Positions 35,653 through 43,259 of a stretch of 64,000 nucleotides of DNA are shown here, piece by piece (the first letter of the stretch is position 1; every line of letters begins with the position of its first letter). Where the stretch lies: positions 62,001 through 126,000 of the forward strand of contig NZ_VIRL01000012.1 of the NCBI RefSeq assembly GCF_006874465.1, in the 5' to 3' direction. The notes beneath the pieces were generated by a model that saw only the letters and a list, made by a program, of their open reading frames with translations, was not told where the DNA came from and did not search any database. Origin of the DNA: Microbispora bryophytorum. GTDB lineage: Bacteria > Actinomycetota > Actinomycetes > Streptosporangiales > Streptosporangiaceae. The translations under genes and the position numbers were made by a program.

Positions 35653-36288
35653 ATGAACCATCGCGTCTACCTGGAAATCGGCCCGAAGAAGGTCTTCGCC
35701 TGCTCGATCGACTGGCCGGGCTGGTGCCGCATCGGCAGGACGGAGGAGGCGGCGCTCGACACGCTCGTGGACTACACGCCGCGCTTCCGGACGATCGCCG
35801 AGCGGGCGGGGCTGGAGTTCGCGCCGGGAGACCCGGCGGTCGTCGAGCGGGTCAGGGGCGACAGGACGACGGACTTCGGCGCGATCTCCGCCATCCCGGA
35901 CTTCGACCGGGAGCCGGTGGAGGCGCCGGAGGCCGCGCGTGCCGTCGCCCTCGCCCGGGCGGCCTGGGCGGTGCTCGCCGAGGTGGCCGCGGCCTCCCCC
36001 GAGGAGCTGCGCAAGGGCCCCAGGGGCGGCGGCAGGGACAGGGACAAGATGGTCGCCCACGTCGTGGAGGCCGAGCGCGCGTACGCCCGCAAGATCGGCG
36101 TGCGGCACAAGCCCTTCAAGGACGAGGCCGGCCTGACCGCCATGCGCGACGACATCGCGGGAGCGCTCGCGCGGCCCGCGCCGGCCTTTCCTCCCGGCGG
36201 TGCGGGCTGGCCCGTCCGGTACGCCGCCCGCCGCATCGTCTGGCACGTGGTCGACCACATCTGGGAGATGGAGGACCGCCGGACCTAG
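35653..36288 (+). CDS. DinB-like hypothetical protein
   Basis: A 211-residue soluble protein. The N-terminal 45 residues (HRVYLEIGPKKVFACSIDWP) look like a small beta unit found ahead of some DinB-like proteins. The helical remainder has MVAHVVEAERAYARKIG near 133 and a C-terminal IVWHVVDHIWEMEDR; the spaced histidines fit a DinB/YfiT four-helix metal site (His in the first, HxxxH in the second). Substrates of this family range from mycothiol to unknown thiols. ATG 35653 follows AATGCT by seven bases, the same layout as the neighbouring HAD gene. The stop TAG overlaps the stop of a small antisense frame. Confidence 0.65.
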   Translation: MNHRVYLEIGPKKVFACSIDWPGWCRIGRTEEAALDTLVDYTPRFRTIAERAGLEFAPGDPAVVERVRGDRTTDFGAISAIPDFDREPVEAPEAARAVALARAAWAVLAEVAAASPEELRKGPRGGGRDRDKMVAHVVEAERAYARKIGVRHKPFKDEAGLTAMRDDIAGALARPAPAFPPGGAGWPVRYAARRIVWHVVDHIWEMEDRRT

Positions 36289-36401
36289 GCGAGGGCGTCG
36301 GCGGCGGCGTCCTCGGGGACGCGCACGCCCCGGCCGGGTGAGCTCCCGGAAGCGAACCAGGCCCTGCGCTGGTCCTCCCGCTGCCGTCCCATCTCCAGCA
36401 C
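36285..36401 (-). CDS. Putative 38-residue small protein
   Basis: A short frame with the almost exclusive G/C third positions of real genes in this genome. It reads LEMGRQREDQRRAWFAS and later RGVRVPEDAAADALA. GTG 36401 is one possible start; ATG 36392, with GGAG four bases ahead, gives 35 residues. Its TAG stop (36285-36287) interlocks with the TAG of the convergent DinB-like gene through a shared CTAG. It is divergent from the ribbon-helix-helix gene, with the 36419-36434 palindrome between them. No family recognised; it might be a gene remnant. Confidence 0.4.
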   Translation of the reverse strand: MLEMGRQREDQRRAWFASGSSPGRGVRVPEDAAADALA

Positions 36402-36413
36402 CGCCCAAAGTGG

Positions 36414-36434
36414 TACGTTGTTACCATGGTAACA
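36414..36434. promoter_or_regulatory. Leaderless promoter and 16-bp palindromic operator over a start codon
   Basis: TACGTT (36414-36419) lies six bases before ATG 36426. The perfect palindrome TGTTACCATGGTAACA occupies 36419-36434 and is centred on that start codon, so a bound dimer would cover the predicted transcription start. The encoded ribbon-helix-helix protein is the obvious candidate ligand (autorepression); that is inference. Confidence 0.6.
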
Positions 36435-36668
36435 GTGCAACGGACGCAGACCGGCCTTCGCGTCGAGCGCAACACCTTGAAGGTGCTCAAGGGCCTGGCC
36501 GAATACTTGGACATGTCCCTCGGCGACCTCGTGGAGGGAATCGTCCTGCACGCCTTCGAGGGCAAGTCGCCGTTCGGGCCGGAGACCCTCGCGAAGATCG
36601 GGCAGCTCAAGGAGGTCTACGGCCTGACGCTGACGGCCGCCGACGCCCACCGGCTGGAGGAGAGGTGA
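36426..36668 (+). CDS. Small ribbon-helix-helix-like protein
   Basis: An 80-residue protein. The start TVQRTQTGLRVERNTLKVLK has the beta-strand then helix pattern of Arc/MetJ-type DNA-binding proteins, followed by YLDMSLGDLVEGIVLHAFEG as the second helix. The C-terminal 30 residues (LAKIGQLKEVYGLTLTAADA) may bind a partner. No toxin-like gene is adjacent; instead its stop overlaps the start of an SRPBCC-domain gene by four bases (GTGA). The palindrome across its own start codon suggests autoregulation. Function by fold only. Confidence 0.6.
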   Translation: MVTVQRTQTGLRVERNTLKVLKGLAEYLDMSLGDLVEGIVLHAFEGKSPFGPETLAKIGQLKEVYGLTLTAADAHRLEER

Positions 36669-37108
36669 GTGCCGGGCCGCGGCGTCGCCGCCTCACCGGC
36701 AGGCTCCGGGTCGCGCTCGCGCCCGCCGAGGCCTTCCGGCTGTTCACCCCGTACGGCGAGCGGGACTGGGTGGAGGGATGGGAGCCGCGGTTCCCGGAAC
36801 CGGTCGCGGACGACACGGCGCCCGGCACGGTCTTCCAGACCCATGGGCACGGGACGACCACCACGTGGATCGTCCTGCACCGCGAGCCCGGCCGGTCGGT
36901 CTCCTACGCGCGCGTGTGCGAGGGGGTCCACGCCGGCACCGTCGGCGTGACGCTCGCCCAGGCGGAGCGCGGCCACAGTGACGTGACGGTCACCTACGAC
37001 CTCACCCCGCTCACCGCCGTGGCCGAGGCCGACCTGGCCGCCTTCGCCGCCGGCTACCCGGCGTTCCTCCGCTCCTGGGAGGACGCCATCGCCGCCCATC
37101 TCGGATAG
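36665..37108 (+). CDS. SRPBCC-family (START-like) protein
   Basis: A 147-residue single-domain protein. The segments LRVALAPAEAFRLFTPYGER and GTTTTWIVLHREPGRSVSYA, followed by DVTVTYDLTPLTA and a long C-terminal helix, fit the Bet v 1/SRPBCC ligand-binding fold (polyketide cyclase or activator-type). The GTG at 36665 overlaps the ribbon-helix-helix gene stop, so the two proteins are made together. It might bind a hydrophobic ligand sensed by the small regulator, but that is inference. Confidence 0.75.
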   Translation: MSAGPRRRRLTGRLRVALAPAEAFRLFTPYGERDWVEGWEPRFPEPVADDTAPGTVFQTHGHGTTTTWIVLHREPGRSVSYARVCEGVHAGTVGVTLAQAERGHSDVTVTYDLTPLTAVAEADLAAFAAGYPAFLRSWEDAIAAHLG

Positions 37109-37145
37109 CCGGGCATCGGGCACCTGCGCGACAGCGCGGCGCGGC

Positions 37146-37568
37146 TCAGTCCTCCGTACGGCGCAGGCGCTTGAGGCCGGAGCGGTGTTTCTTGGCCGCC
37201 AGGCGGCGCTCGACGGCGCCCTTGGACGGCTTGGTGGGACGGCGCCGCTTGGGCGGCGGCGCGACCGCGTCGCGGAGAAGGGCGGCCAGCCGTTCCCGCG
37301 CCGCCTCCCGGTTGCGCAGCTGCGAGCGCTGCTCGGAGGCCACAATCGTGATCACGCCGTCCACGAGGCGGGCGGCGAGCCGTTCGAGCGCGCGGGCCCT
37401 GAGCGCCGGGCCGAGGGCGGTGGTGCGCGCGAGGTCGAAGCTCAGCTCGACCCGGCTGTCGGTGGTGTTGACGCCCTGGCCGCCCGGGCCGGACGAGCGG
37501 GAGAAGCGCCAGGCGAGCTCCGCCTCGGGCACGACGATCGAGCCGCGCACGTGCAACGGGCCTGACAT
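37146..37568 (-). CDS. arfB: Alternative ribosome-rescue factor ArfB (YaeJ-type peptidyl-tRNA hydrolase)
   Basis: A 140-residue release-factor-like protein without codon-recognition domains. The peptidyl-tRNA hydrolysis motif SSGPGGQGVNTTDSRVEL is at residues 25-42, and the strongly basic tail (PKRRRPTKPSKGAVERRLAA and KKHRSGLKRLRR) inserts in the mRNA channel of stalled ribosomes. The family frees ribosomes stuck at mRNA ends. ATG 37568 has an AGGAG eight bases upstream. It is divergent from the lipase-like gene. The length matches ArfB. Confidence 0.92.
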   Translation of the reverse strand: MSGPLHVRGSIVVPEAELAWRFSRSSGPGGQGVNTTDSRVELSFDLARTTALGPALRARALERLAARLVDGVITIVASEQRSQLRNREAARERLAALLRDAVAPPPKRRRPTKPSKGAVERRLAAKKHRSGLKRLRRTED

Positions 37569-37710
37569 CGGTTCACTCCTTTGGCATACGGATTCGGTGT
37601 GCGGACGGGACGACCAACTTATCGGGGTAGATATCACCGCCGCTCTCCATTTATCACCGTAAACGCGGACGGTGGGTTGTCGCGGTCCATGGCGTCGTGC
37701 ACAGTGGCCC

Positions 37711-37740
37711 CCGTATTCCAGGCGACCGTATTCCAAGCGA
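37711..37740. repeat. Two 15-bp tandem repeats upstream of 37758
   Basis: CCGTATTCCAGGCGA (37711-37725) is followed directly by CCGTATTCCAAGCGA (37726-37740), one mismatch. The pair ends 17 bases before the ATG of the hydrolase gene and could be a tandem regulator-binding site. Confidence 0.7.
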
Positions 37741-37757
37741 CAGGGACGGGCGGGAGC

Positions 37758-38591
37758 ATGACCTCGATCGTGGGCGTCCACGGCATCGGCAAGTACCACT
37801 ACTACGAGGACGCCGGCGGGTCGGCGGGCGGCGCGGCCGAGGCGATGCGGGCCAAGTGGAACGTCTACCTGCATCAGGGACTCACCGGCCGGGCGGACGG
37901 CGCCGGCGACTACTTCGCCGAGATCGCCTACTACGCCCACCACCTGCACAGCGGGCCGCCGGCGCCGCCGCGCCAGATGGCGGTGCCGGCCAAGCTGGTC
38001 CTCGCCGACTGGGCGGTCCAGCTCGGCGGTCCGTTCCGCGACGCGGCGGGGGAGTCGCTCACCGGTCTCGCGCACCGGCTGGCCGGGTGGCTGCTCGCGA
38101 GGATGGGCCCGCAGGCGGTGCGCTTCGCCCAGGACTTCTGCCCGGAGGTGGCCGCCTATCTCGGCGGCGGCGACCCGCGCGTGCGGGCCCGCGAGGCGGT
38201 GGCCGACGTCGTCCGCAGGCGCCGTCCCCGGGTGGTCGTCGCCCACTCCCTCGGCAGCGTCGTGGCCTACGAGGCGCTGTGGGCGCACCCCGATCTCCCG
38301 GTCGAGTTACTGGTGACGCTGGGCAGCCCGCTCGGCATGCGCGACGTCGTCTTCGAGCGGCTCGCGCCGGTCCCGGTGCGGGGCCGGGGAGCGCGCCCGC
38401 CGGGGGTGCGCCGCTGGATCAACATCGCCGACAAGGACGACATCGCGGCGATCCCGGCCATGCTGGCGTCGTGCTTCGACGGCGTCGAGCGGGACGTCTC
38501 CTGCGACATCGACTGGCTCGATTTCCACACCGTGCGCAACTACCTGCGCTGCGGGAGCGCCAACGAGTTCCTCAGGGCCTACGTGACCTGA
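37758..38591 (+). CDS. Lipase-like alpha/beta-hydrolase fold protein
   Basis: A 277-residue protein. The start TSIVGVHGIGKYHYYEDAGG gives the oxyanion-side HGIG, and VVVAHSLGSVVAYEAL near 163 holds a GxSxG-type nucleophile elbow (AHSLGS). The C-terminal WINIADKDDIAAIP gives the possible acid. A histidine in the last 30 residues (WLDFHTVRNYL) could complete the triad. It resembles lipases/serine esterases that stand near toxin-like or regulatory genes, but I cannot assign a substrate. ATG 37758 with GGGAG is preferred over a frame opening at 37581. No signal peptide. Confidence 0.65.
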   Translation: MTSIVGVHGIGKYHYYEDAGGSAGGAAEAMRAKWNVYLHQGLTGRADGAGDYFAEIAYYAHHLHSGPPAPPRQMAVPAKLVLADWAVQLGGPFRDAAGESLTGLAHRLAGWLLARMGPQAVRFAQDFCPEVAAYLGGGDPRVRAREAVADVVRRRRPRVVVAHSLGSVVAYEALWAHPDLPVELLVTLGSPLGMRDVVFERLAPVPVRGRGARPPGVRRWINIADKDDIAAIPAMLASCFDGVERDVSCDIDWLDFHTVRNYLRCGSANEFLRAYVT

Positions 38592-38606
38592 GTTCCGCAC
38601 ACCGGT

Positions 38607-38612
38607 TATGAT
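38607..38612 (+). promoter_or_regulatory. Putative -10 element for the 38622 gene
   Basis: TATGAT, one mismatch from TATAAT, ends nine bases before ATG 38622. No Shine-Dalgarno lies between, so the mRNA is leaderless or has a one- to three-base leader. Confidence 0.45.
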
Positions 38613-38621
38613 CGTACGACC

Positions 38622-39200
38622 ATGAAGACTGTGCTTTTCGACTACGGCAACGTCGTGTCGCTTCCCCAGGCCCCCGAAGACGTCGCGCGCATGGCGGGAG
38701 GTGATCGGGGGTTCGAGGACCGCTACTGGCAGGTGCGGCTCGACTTCGACCGGGGCTCGCTCGACCCGGCCGCCTACTGGTCGCACGTGTACGGCAGGCC
38801 GATGGCCGGTGCGGATCTGGACGCGGTCGTCGCCCTCGACGTGGCGAGCTGGTCGCGGCCCAACGAGGAGACCGTGGGGATCGTCGACGAGCTGGCCGGG
38901 GCCGGGGTGCCCATGGCGCTGCTGTCCAACATGCCGGTCTGCGTCGCCGAGGGCATCGACGGGCTGCCGTTCATGCGGCCGATCGGCCCGCGGTTCTACA
39001 GCGGCCGGATGGGGCTGGTGAAGCCGGAGCCGGAGATCTTCCACGAGACCGTGGCCTGGCTCGGGGTCGCCCCCGGAGACCTCGTCTTCGTGGACGACCG
39101 GCCGGAGAACGTCGCGGCGGCCGAGCGGGCCGGGCTCGCCGCCGTCCACTTCCGCGACGCGGCCGCCCTGCGTGAGGATCTCAAGGAGCTTCTGGTTTGA
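38622..39200 (+). CDS. HAD-family hydrolase
   Basis: A 192-residue phosphatase-fold protein. Motif I is TVLFDYGNVVSLPQ at 3-16, unusual in having DYGN in place of DxD: the second aspartate is replaced by glycine, as in several HAD-IA members annotated as HAD-superfamily hydrolases. Motif II is ALLSNMP near 106, the lysine region is MGLVKPEPEIF near 131, and motif IV is LVFVDDRPENVAAAERAGL near 153. The substrate is unknown. Its last 20 bases overlap the end of the convergent MFS gene. Confidence 0.85.
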   Translation: MKTVLFDYGNVVSLPQAPEDVARMAGGDRGFEDRYWQVRLDFDRGSLDPAAYWSHVYGRPMAGADLDAVVALDVASWSRPNEETVGIVDELAGAGVPMALLSNMPVCVAEGIDGLPFMRPIGPRFYSGRMGLVKPEPEIFHETVAWLGVAPGDLVFVDDRPENVAAAERAGLAAVHFRDAAALREDLKELLV

Positions 39201-40635
39201 GCTTCAGCGGGGGAGCGTCGACCGGGCAGCCGGGGGCGGGCGGTTCGGGCGCGGTCGCGAGGACGTTCGTCCTGATCGTGACGAACGTGACGACCGCCGC
39301 GACGGCCATCATGGCCGCGCCGACCAGCATCGCCGTGTGGAACCCCTGGGTGAACGCCGCCGGCGAGTCGTAGGCGTCCCCCGTCAGCCCCACCAACGGC
39401 GGGACGGCGGCGACGGCCAGGAGACCGCCCGTCCTGGCCAGGGCGTTGTTGATCCCGCTCGCGACGCCCGCGTACCGCTCCTCCGCAGTGGACAGCACGG
39501 TCGCGGTGAGCGGGGCGACGGCGGCGGACAGGCCGAGCCCGAACACGACCGCCGAGGGCAGCACGTCGGCGAAATAGGACGAGTCCGGACCGATACGGCT
39601 CATCAGCAGCAGTCCGGCCGCGCACAGGAAGATCCCTGCCGTCATGGGGAGGCGGGGACCCACCCGCTTCGCCAGTTCGCCGGCCCGGGGCGACAGCAGC
39701 AGCATGAGGATCGTGACCGGGAGCATCGCCGACCCGGCGGCGATGGGAGACAGGCCGGCCGACACCTGGAGCTGGACGACCAGCAGGAAGAACACCAGGC
39801 CCATCGCCGCGTACATGACCAGCGTGACGACGTTGACCGCGGTGAACTCGCGCGAGGCGAACACGCCCACGGGAACGAGGGACCGGGGGGAGCGCCGGAT
39901 CTCCACCACCACGAAGCAGGCGGCCAGGACGAGCCCGGCGGCCAGCGGCAGCAGCCCGTCGCCCGCGAGGATCAGGCCGTACGTCAGGCCGGCCAGCGCG
40001 GGGGCGGCGAGGACGGTCCCGAGCACGTCGAAGCGGCCGTGCGGCCCGGCGGCCCGGGTCTCGGGCACGTGCCGGGCGGCGACGCCGACCACGACGGCCG
40101 CGAGCGGAAGGTTGAGCAGGAAGACCCACCGCCAGCCGGCCGTCTCGACGAGCCAGCCGCCGAGCAGCGGCCCGAGGGCGGCGGCCACGCCGCCCAGCCC
40201 CGACCAGGCGCCGACGGCGCGCGGGCGGTCGTCCGGCGCGTAGCTCGCCTGGATGATCGCCAGCGACCCGGGGATGAGCAGGGCCCCGCCGATTCCCTGG
40301 AGCGCGCGGGCGAGCACGAGCACGGACGTGTTCGGCGCGGCCCCGCACAGGGCGGAGGCCAGGGCGAACCAGACCACCCCGGCGACGAAGATCTTCCGCC
40401 TGCCGAGCCGGTCGCCCAGCGACCCGCCCAGCAGGATCAGGGCGGCCATGGTGAGCGTGTACGCGTTCACGGTCCACTGGAGGCCGGACATCCCGGCGTG
40501 GAGGTCGCGCCCGAGGGCCGGAAGGGCCACGTTGACCACGGTGCCGTCGAGCGTGGCCATGCCCGACCCGAGGACCGTGGTGAGCAGCACCCACCGGCCC
40601 GGAGCCGAGCGAAGCCGGATGTTTCCGGATGTCAT
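39181..40635 (-). CDS. MFS drug exporter (DHA2/EmrB-QacA family, 14 TM)
   Basis: A 484-residue membrane exporter. It has the N-terminal RWVLLTTVLGSGMATLDGTV (motif D1-like), loop 2-3 motif GGSLGDRLGRRKIFVAG (motif A) near 70, and antiporter motif C-like LGGVAAALGPLLGGWLVE near 148-165. It has about fourteen hydrophobic segments and the C-terminal RTGGLLAVAAVPPLVG. The family exports drugs or secondary metabolites using the proton gradient. I prefer ATG 40635, which follows CATGAT by seven bases, over ATG 40647; the difference is four residues. No regulator gene lies beside it, so its substrate cannot be inferred. Confidence 0.88.
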   Translation of the reverse strand: MTSGNIRLRSAPGRWVLLTTVLGSGMATLDGTVVNVALPALGRDLHAGMSGLQWTVNAYTLTMAALILLGGSLGDRLGRRKIFVAGVVWFALASALCGAAPNTSVLVLARALQGIGGALLIPGSLAIIQASYAPDDRPRAVGAWSGLGGVAAALGPLLGGWLVETAGWRWVFLLNLPLAAVVVGVAARHVPETRAAGPHGRFDVLGTVLAAPALAGLTYGLILAGDGLLPLAAGLVLAACFVVVEIRRSPRSLVPVGVFASREFTAVNVVTLVMYAAMGLVFFLLVVQLQVSAGLSPIAAGSAMLPVTILMLLLSPRAGELAKRVGPRLPMTAGIFLCAAGLLLMSRIGPDSSYFADVLPSAVVFGLGLSAAVAPLTATVLSTAEERYAGVASGINNALARTGGLLAVAAVPPLVGLTGDAYDSPAAFTQGFHTAMLVGAAMMAVAAVVTFVTIRTNVLATAPEPPAPGCPVDAPPLKLKPEAP

Positions 40636-40740
40636 GGACGCCATCATGCGTTACCCGGAGGAGTGATTGCGTCGTCGCGATCTGGTGGATTACATGATTA
40701 CGATCGCTCACAGCGAACTGACGCAGAACAGGGAACAGGA

Positions 40741-40775
40741 TTGGACTCCTGTTAGTTGAGCCGACATAACTCAAC
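40741..40775 (+). promoter_or_regulatory. lon promoter with HAIR-like HspR operator
   Basis: The inverted repeat GTTGAGC (40755-40761), seven bases, ACTCAAC (40769-40775) matches the HAIR consensus CTTGAGT-N7-ACTCAAG at 11 of 14 arm positions and has the exact spacing. A possible promoter, TTGGAC (40741-40746) and CATAAC (40765-40770), overlaps it, so HspR binding would block initiation. Known HAIR sites control dnaK, clpB and lon in actinomycetes. Confidence 0.75.
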
Positions 40776-40789
40776 CTAGTGGAGTGCTG

Positions 40790-43153
40790 ATGTCCCAGAT
40801 CCTTCCCGTCCTCCCGCTCGACGACGAGGTCGTCCTGCCCGGCATGGTCGTGCCCCTCGATCTGTCGGCCTCCGAGGTCCGCGCCGCCATCGACGCCGCC
40901 CGCGCCAACGGCGAGAGCACGGTCCTGCTGGTGCCCCGCATAGACGGCCGCTACGGCCCGGTGGGCGTGAGCGCCGTCGTGGAACAGGTCGGCCGCCTGC
41001 CGGGCGGGGAGCCCGCGGCCGTGGTCCGCGGCGTCGACCGCATGCGCGTCGGCACCGGCACCACCGGCCCGGGTGCGGCGCTGTGGGTCGAGGCGACCGT
41101 GCTGGAGCCGGTCACGGCCGGGCCGAGGGCCGAGGAGCTGGTCAAGGAGTACAAGGCCCTCACCACCACGATCCTGCAGAAGCGGGGCGCGTGGCAGGTG
41201 GTCGACGCGGTCAACCAGATCGCGGACCCCGCCGTCCTCGCCGACAGCGCGGGATACGCCCCCTGGCTGCAGACGCCGCAGAAGCTGCTGCTGCTGGAGA
41301 CCGCCGACCCGGCCGAGCGGCTGGACAAGCTGGTCGGCTGGGCCCGCGACCACCTCGCCGAGCTGGACGTCGCGGAGACCATCCGCAAGGACGTCCAGGA
41401 GGGCATGGAGAAGCAGCAGCGCGAGTTCCTGCTCCGCCAGCAGCTCGCGGCCGTGCGCAAGGAGCTCGCCGACCTCAACGGGGACCCCTCCGACGAGGAG
41501 GAGGACTACCGCGCCCGCATCGAGGCCGCCGACCTGCCCGGGAAGGTCAGGGAGGCCGCGCTCAAGGAGGTCGACAAGCTGGAGCGGGCCTCCGACCAGT
41601 CGCCCGAGAGCGGCTGGATCCGCACCTGGCTCGACACCGTGCTCGACATCCCGTGGAACGTCCACACGACCGACGAGTACGACATCGCCGGGGCCCGCGC
41701 CGTGCTCGACGCCGACCACACGGGTCTGGACGACGTGAAGGACCGCATCGTGGAATACCTCGCGGTGCGCAAGCGCCGGGCCGACCAGGGCCTCGGCGTG
41801 GTCGGCGGCCGCCGTAGCGGCGCCGTCCTCGCGCTGGCCGGCCCTCCCGGAGTCGGCAAGACCTCGCTCGGCGAGTCGGTCGCCCGCGCCATGGGCCGCA
41901 GGTTCGTCCGCGTCTCCCTCGGCGGCGTCCGCGACGAGGCGGAGATCCGCGGTCACCGGCGCACGTACGTGGGGGCGCTGCCCGGCCGGATCGTGCGCGC
42001 CATCCGCGAGGCGGGCTCGATGAACCCGGTCGTGCTGCTCGACGAGATCGACAAGGTCGGCGCCGACTACCGGGGCGACCCGACGGCCGCGCTGCTCGAG
42101 GTGCTCGACCCGGCGCAGAACCACACGTTCCGCGACCACTACCTGGAGGTCGAGCTCGACCTGAGCGACGTGCTGTTCCTCGCCACGGCCAACGTGCTGG
42201 AGCAGGTGCCCGGCCCGCTGCTCGACCGCATGGAGATCGTCACGCTCGACGGCTACACCGAGGACGAGAAGGTCGCCATCGCCCGCGACCACCTGCTCCC
42301 GCGCAACCTGGACAAGGCCGGCCTCACCGCCGACGACGTGACGGTGGAGGAGGGGGCGCTGCGCCGCCTGGCCGGCGAGTACACCCGCGAGGCCGGCGTC
42401 CGCTCTCTGGAGCGCTCGGTCGCCCGGGTCCTGCGCAAGGTGACGGCGAAGGTCGCCCTCGGCGAGGCGGCTCTCCCGGTGACGGTCACGGCCGACGGCC
42501 TGGTCTCCTATCTGGGCCGGCCGCGCCACGTGCCCGAGTCGTCCCTGCCGGAGGCCCGGCAGCGTACGGGGGTGCCGGGCGTCGCGACCGGCCTCGCGGT
42601 GACCGGCGCGGGCGGCGACGTCCTCTACGTCGAGGCGTCGCTGGCCGACCCGGAGACCGGGGCGACCGGTGTGACCCTGACCGGTCAGCTGGGCGACGTG
42701 ATGAAGGAGTCGGCGCAGATCGCGCTGTCCTTCCTGCGGTCGCGCGGCGCCGAGCTGGAGTTGCCGGTCGGGTCGCTCAAGGACAGGTCGGTGCACATCC
42801 ACGTGCCCGCGGGCGCGGTGCCGAAGGACGGCCCGTCTGCCGGTGTCACGATGACCACCGCCCTGGCCTCGCTGCTGTCGGGCCGCCCGGTCCGCGCCGA
42901 CGTGGCGATGACCGGCGAGGTGTCCCTCACCGGGCGGGTGCTGCCCATCGGCGGGGTCAAGCAGAAGCTGCTGGCCGCCCACCGGGCGGGCATCACCACC
43001 GTGCTCATCCCGGCGCGCAACGAGCCCGACCTGGACGACGTCCCGGCCGAGGTGCTGGCCGACCTCACCGTCCACGCGGTGAGCGACGTCCGCGAGGTCC
43101 TCGACCTGGCCCTCACTCCGGCGACGGTCGCCCAGCAGCGGGCGGTCGCCTGA
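40790..43153 (+). CDS. lon: ATP-dependent protease Lon
   Basis: A 787-residue LonA-type protease. The N-terminal substrate domain starts LPVLPLDDEVVLPGMVVPLD. The AAA+ module has Walker A LAGPPGVGKTSLGESVAR near 348, Walker B VVLLDEIDKVG near 413 and sensor residues in NPVVLL/TANVLEQVPGPLLDRME. The protease domain has the catalytic serine in PKDGPSAGVTM near 686 and lysine in GGVKQKLLAAHRAGI near 728. The length fits LonA. ATG 40790 has GTGGAG about six bases ahead. It degrades misfolded and regulatory proteins and is expected to be heat-induced, in line with the HAIR-like operator. Confidence 0.97.
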   Translation: MSQILPVLPLDDEVVLPGMVVPLDLSASEVRAAIDAARANGESTVLLVPRIDGRYGPVGVSAVVEQVGRLPGGEPAAVVRGVDRMRVGTGTTGPGAALWVEATVLEPVTAGPRAEELVKEYKALTTTILQKRGAWQVVDAVNQIADPAVLADSAGYAPWLQTPQKLLLLETADPAERLDKLVGWARDHLAELDVAETIRKDVQEGMEKQQREFLLRQQLAAVRKELADLNGDPSDEEEDYRARIEAADLPGKVREAALKEVDKLERASDQSPESGWIRTWLDTVLDIPWNVHTTDEYDIAGARAVLDADHTGLDDVKDRIVEYLAVRKRRADQGLGVVGGRRSGAVLALAGPPGVGKTSLGESVARAMGRRFVRVSLGGVRDEAEIRGHRRTYVGALPGRIVRAIREAGSMNPVVLLDEIDKVGADYRGDPTAALLEVLDPAQNHTFRDHYLEVELDLSDVLFLATANVLEQVPGPLLDRMEIVTLDGYTEDEKVAIARDHLLPRNLDKAGLTADDVTVEEGALRRLAGEYTREAGVRSLERSVARVLRKVTAKVALGEAALPVTVTADGLVSYLGRPRHVPESSLPEARQRTGVPGVATGLAVTGAGGDVLYVEASLADPETGATGVTLTGQLGDVMKESAQIALSFLRSRGAELELPVGSLKDRSVHIHVPAGAVPKDGPSAGVTMTTALASLLSGRPVRADVAMTGEVSLTGRVLPIGGVKQKLLAAHRAGITTVLIPARNEPDLDDVPAEVLADLTVHAVSDVREVLDLALTPATVAQQRAVA

Positions 43154-43168
43154 CCCTTCCGCGCACAC

Positions 43169-43199
43169 GGCCCGCGTCTCCGCATCGGAGACGCGGGCC
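43169..43199 (+). terminator. Terminator hairpin after lon
   Basis: GGCCCGCGTCTCCG (43169-43182) and its complement (43186-43199) form a perfect 14-bp stem with a three-base loop, 15 bases after the lon stop. There is no T tract. Confidence 0.75.
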
Positions 43200-43205
43200 A
43201 TATGT

Positions 43206-43253
43206 GGACGAATCATTCAGTCACTTGACCAGATGATTCGTCCATGCTGTCAT
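43206..43253 (+). promoter_or_regulatory. Dyad operator and promoter of the Fic gene
   Basis: GGACGAATCAT (43206-43216) and ATGATTCGTCC (43233-43243) are perfect 11-bp inverted arms. Inside them GTCA and TGAC form a second, inner dyad (43220-43229). A possible -35 TTGACC (43225-43230) sits in the middle, and TGTCAT (43248-43253) ends six bases before ATG 43260. A repressor bound to the arms would straddle the -35. Confidence 0.6.
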
Positions 43254-43259
43254 GGCCTC

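Noticed and set aside
38996..43216. A 1406-codon open frame on the minus strand opposite lon and the MFS region
   Set aside because: Its composition is Arg/Gly/Ala/His-rich antisense noise of a high-GC genome; lon and the MFS exporter explain the same DNA with clear motifs.
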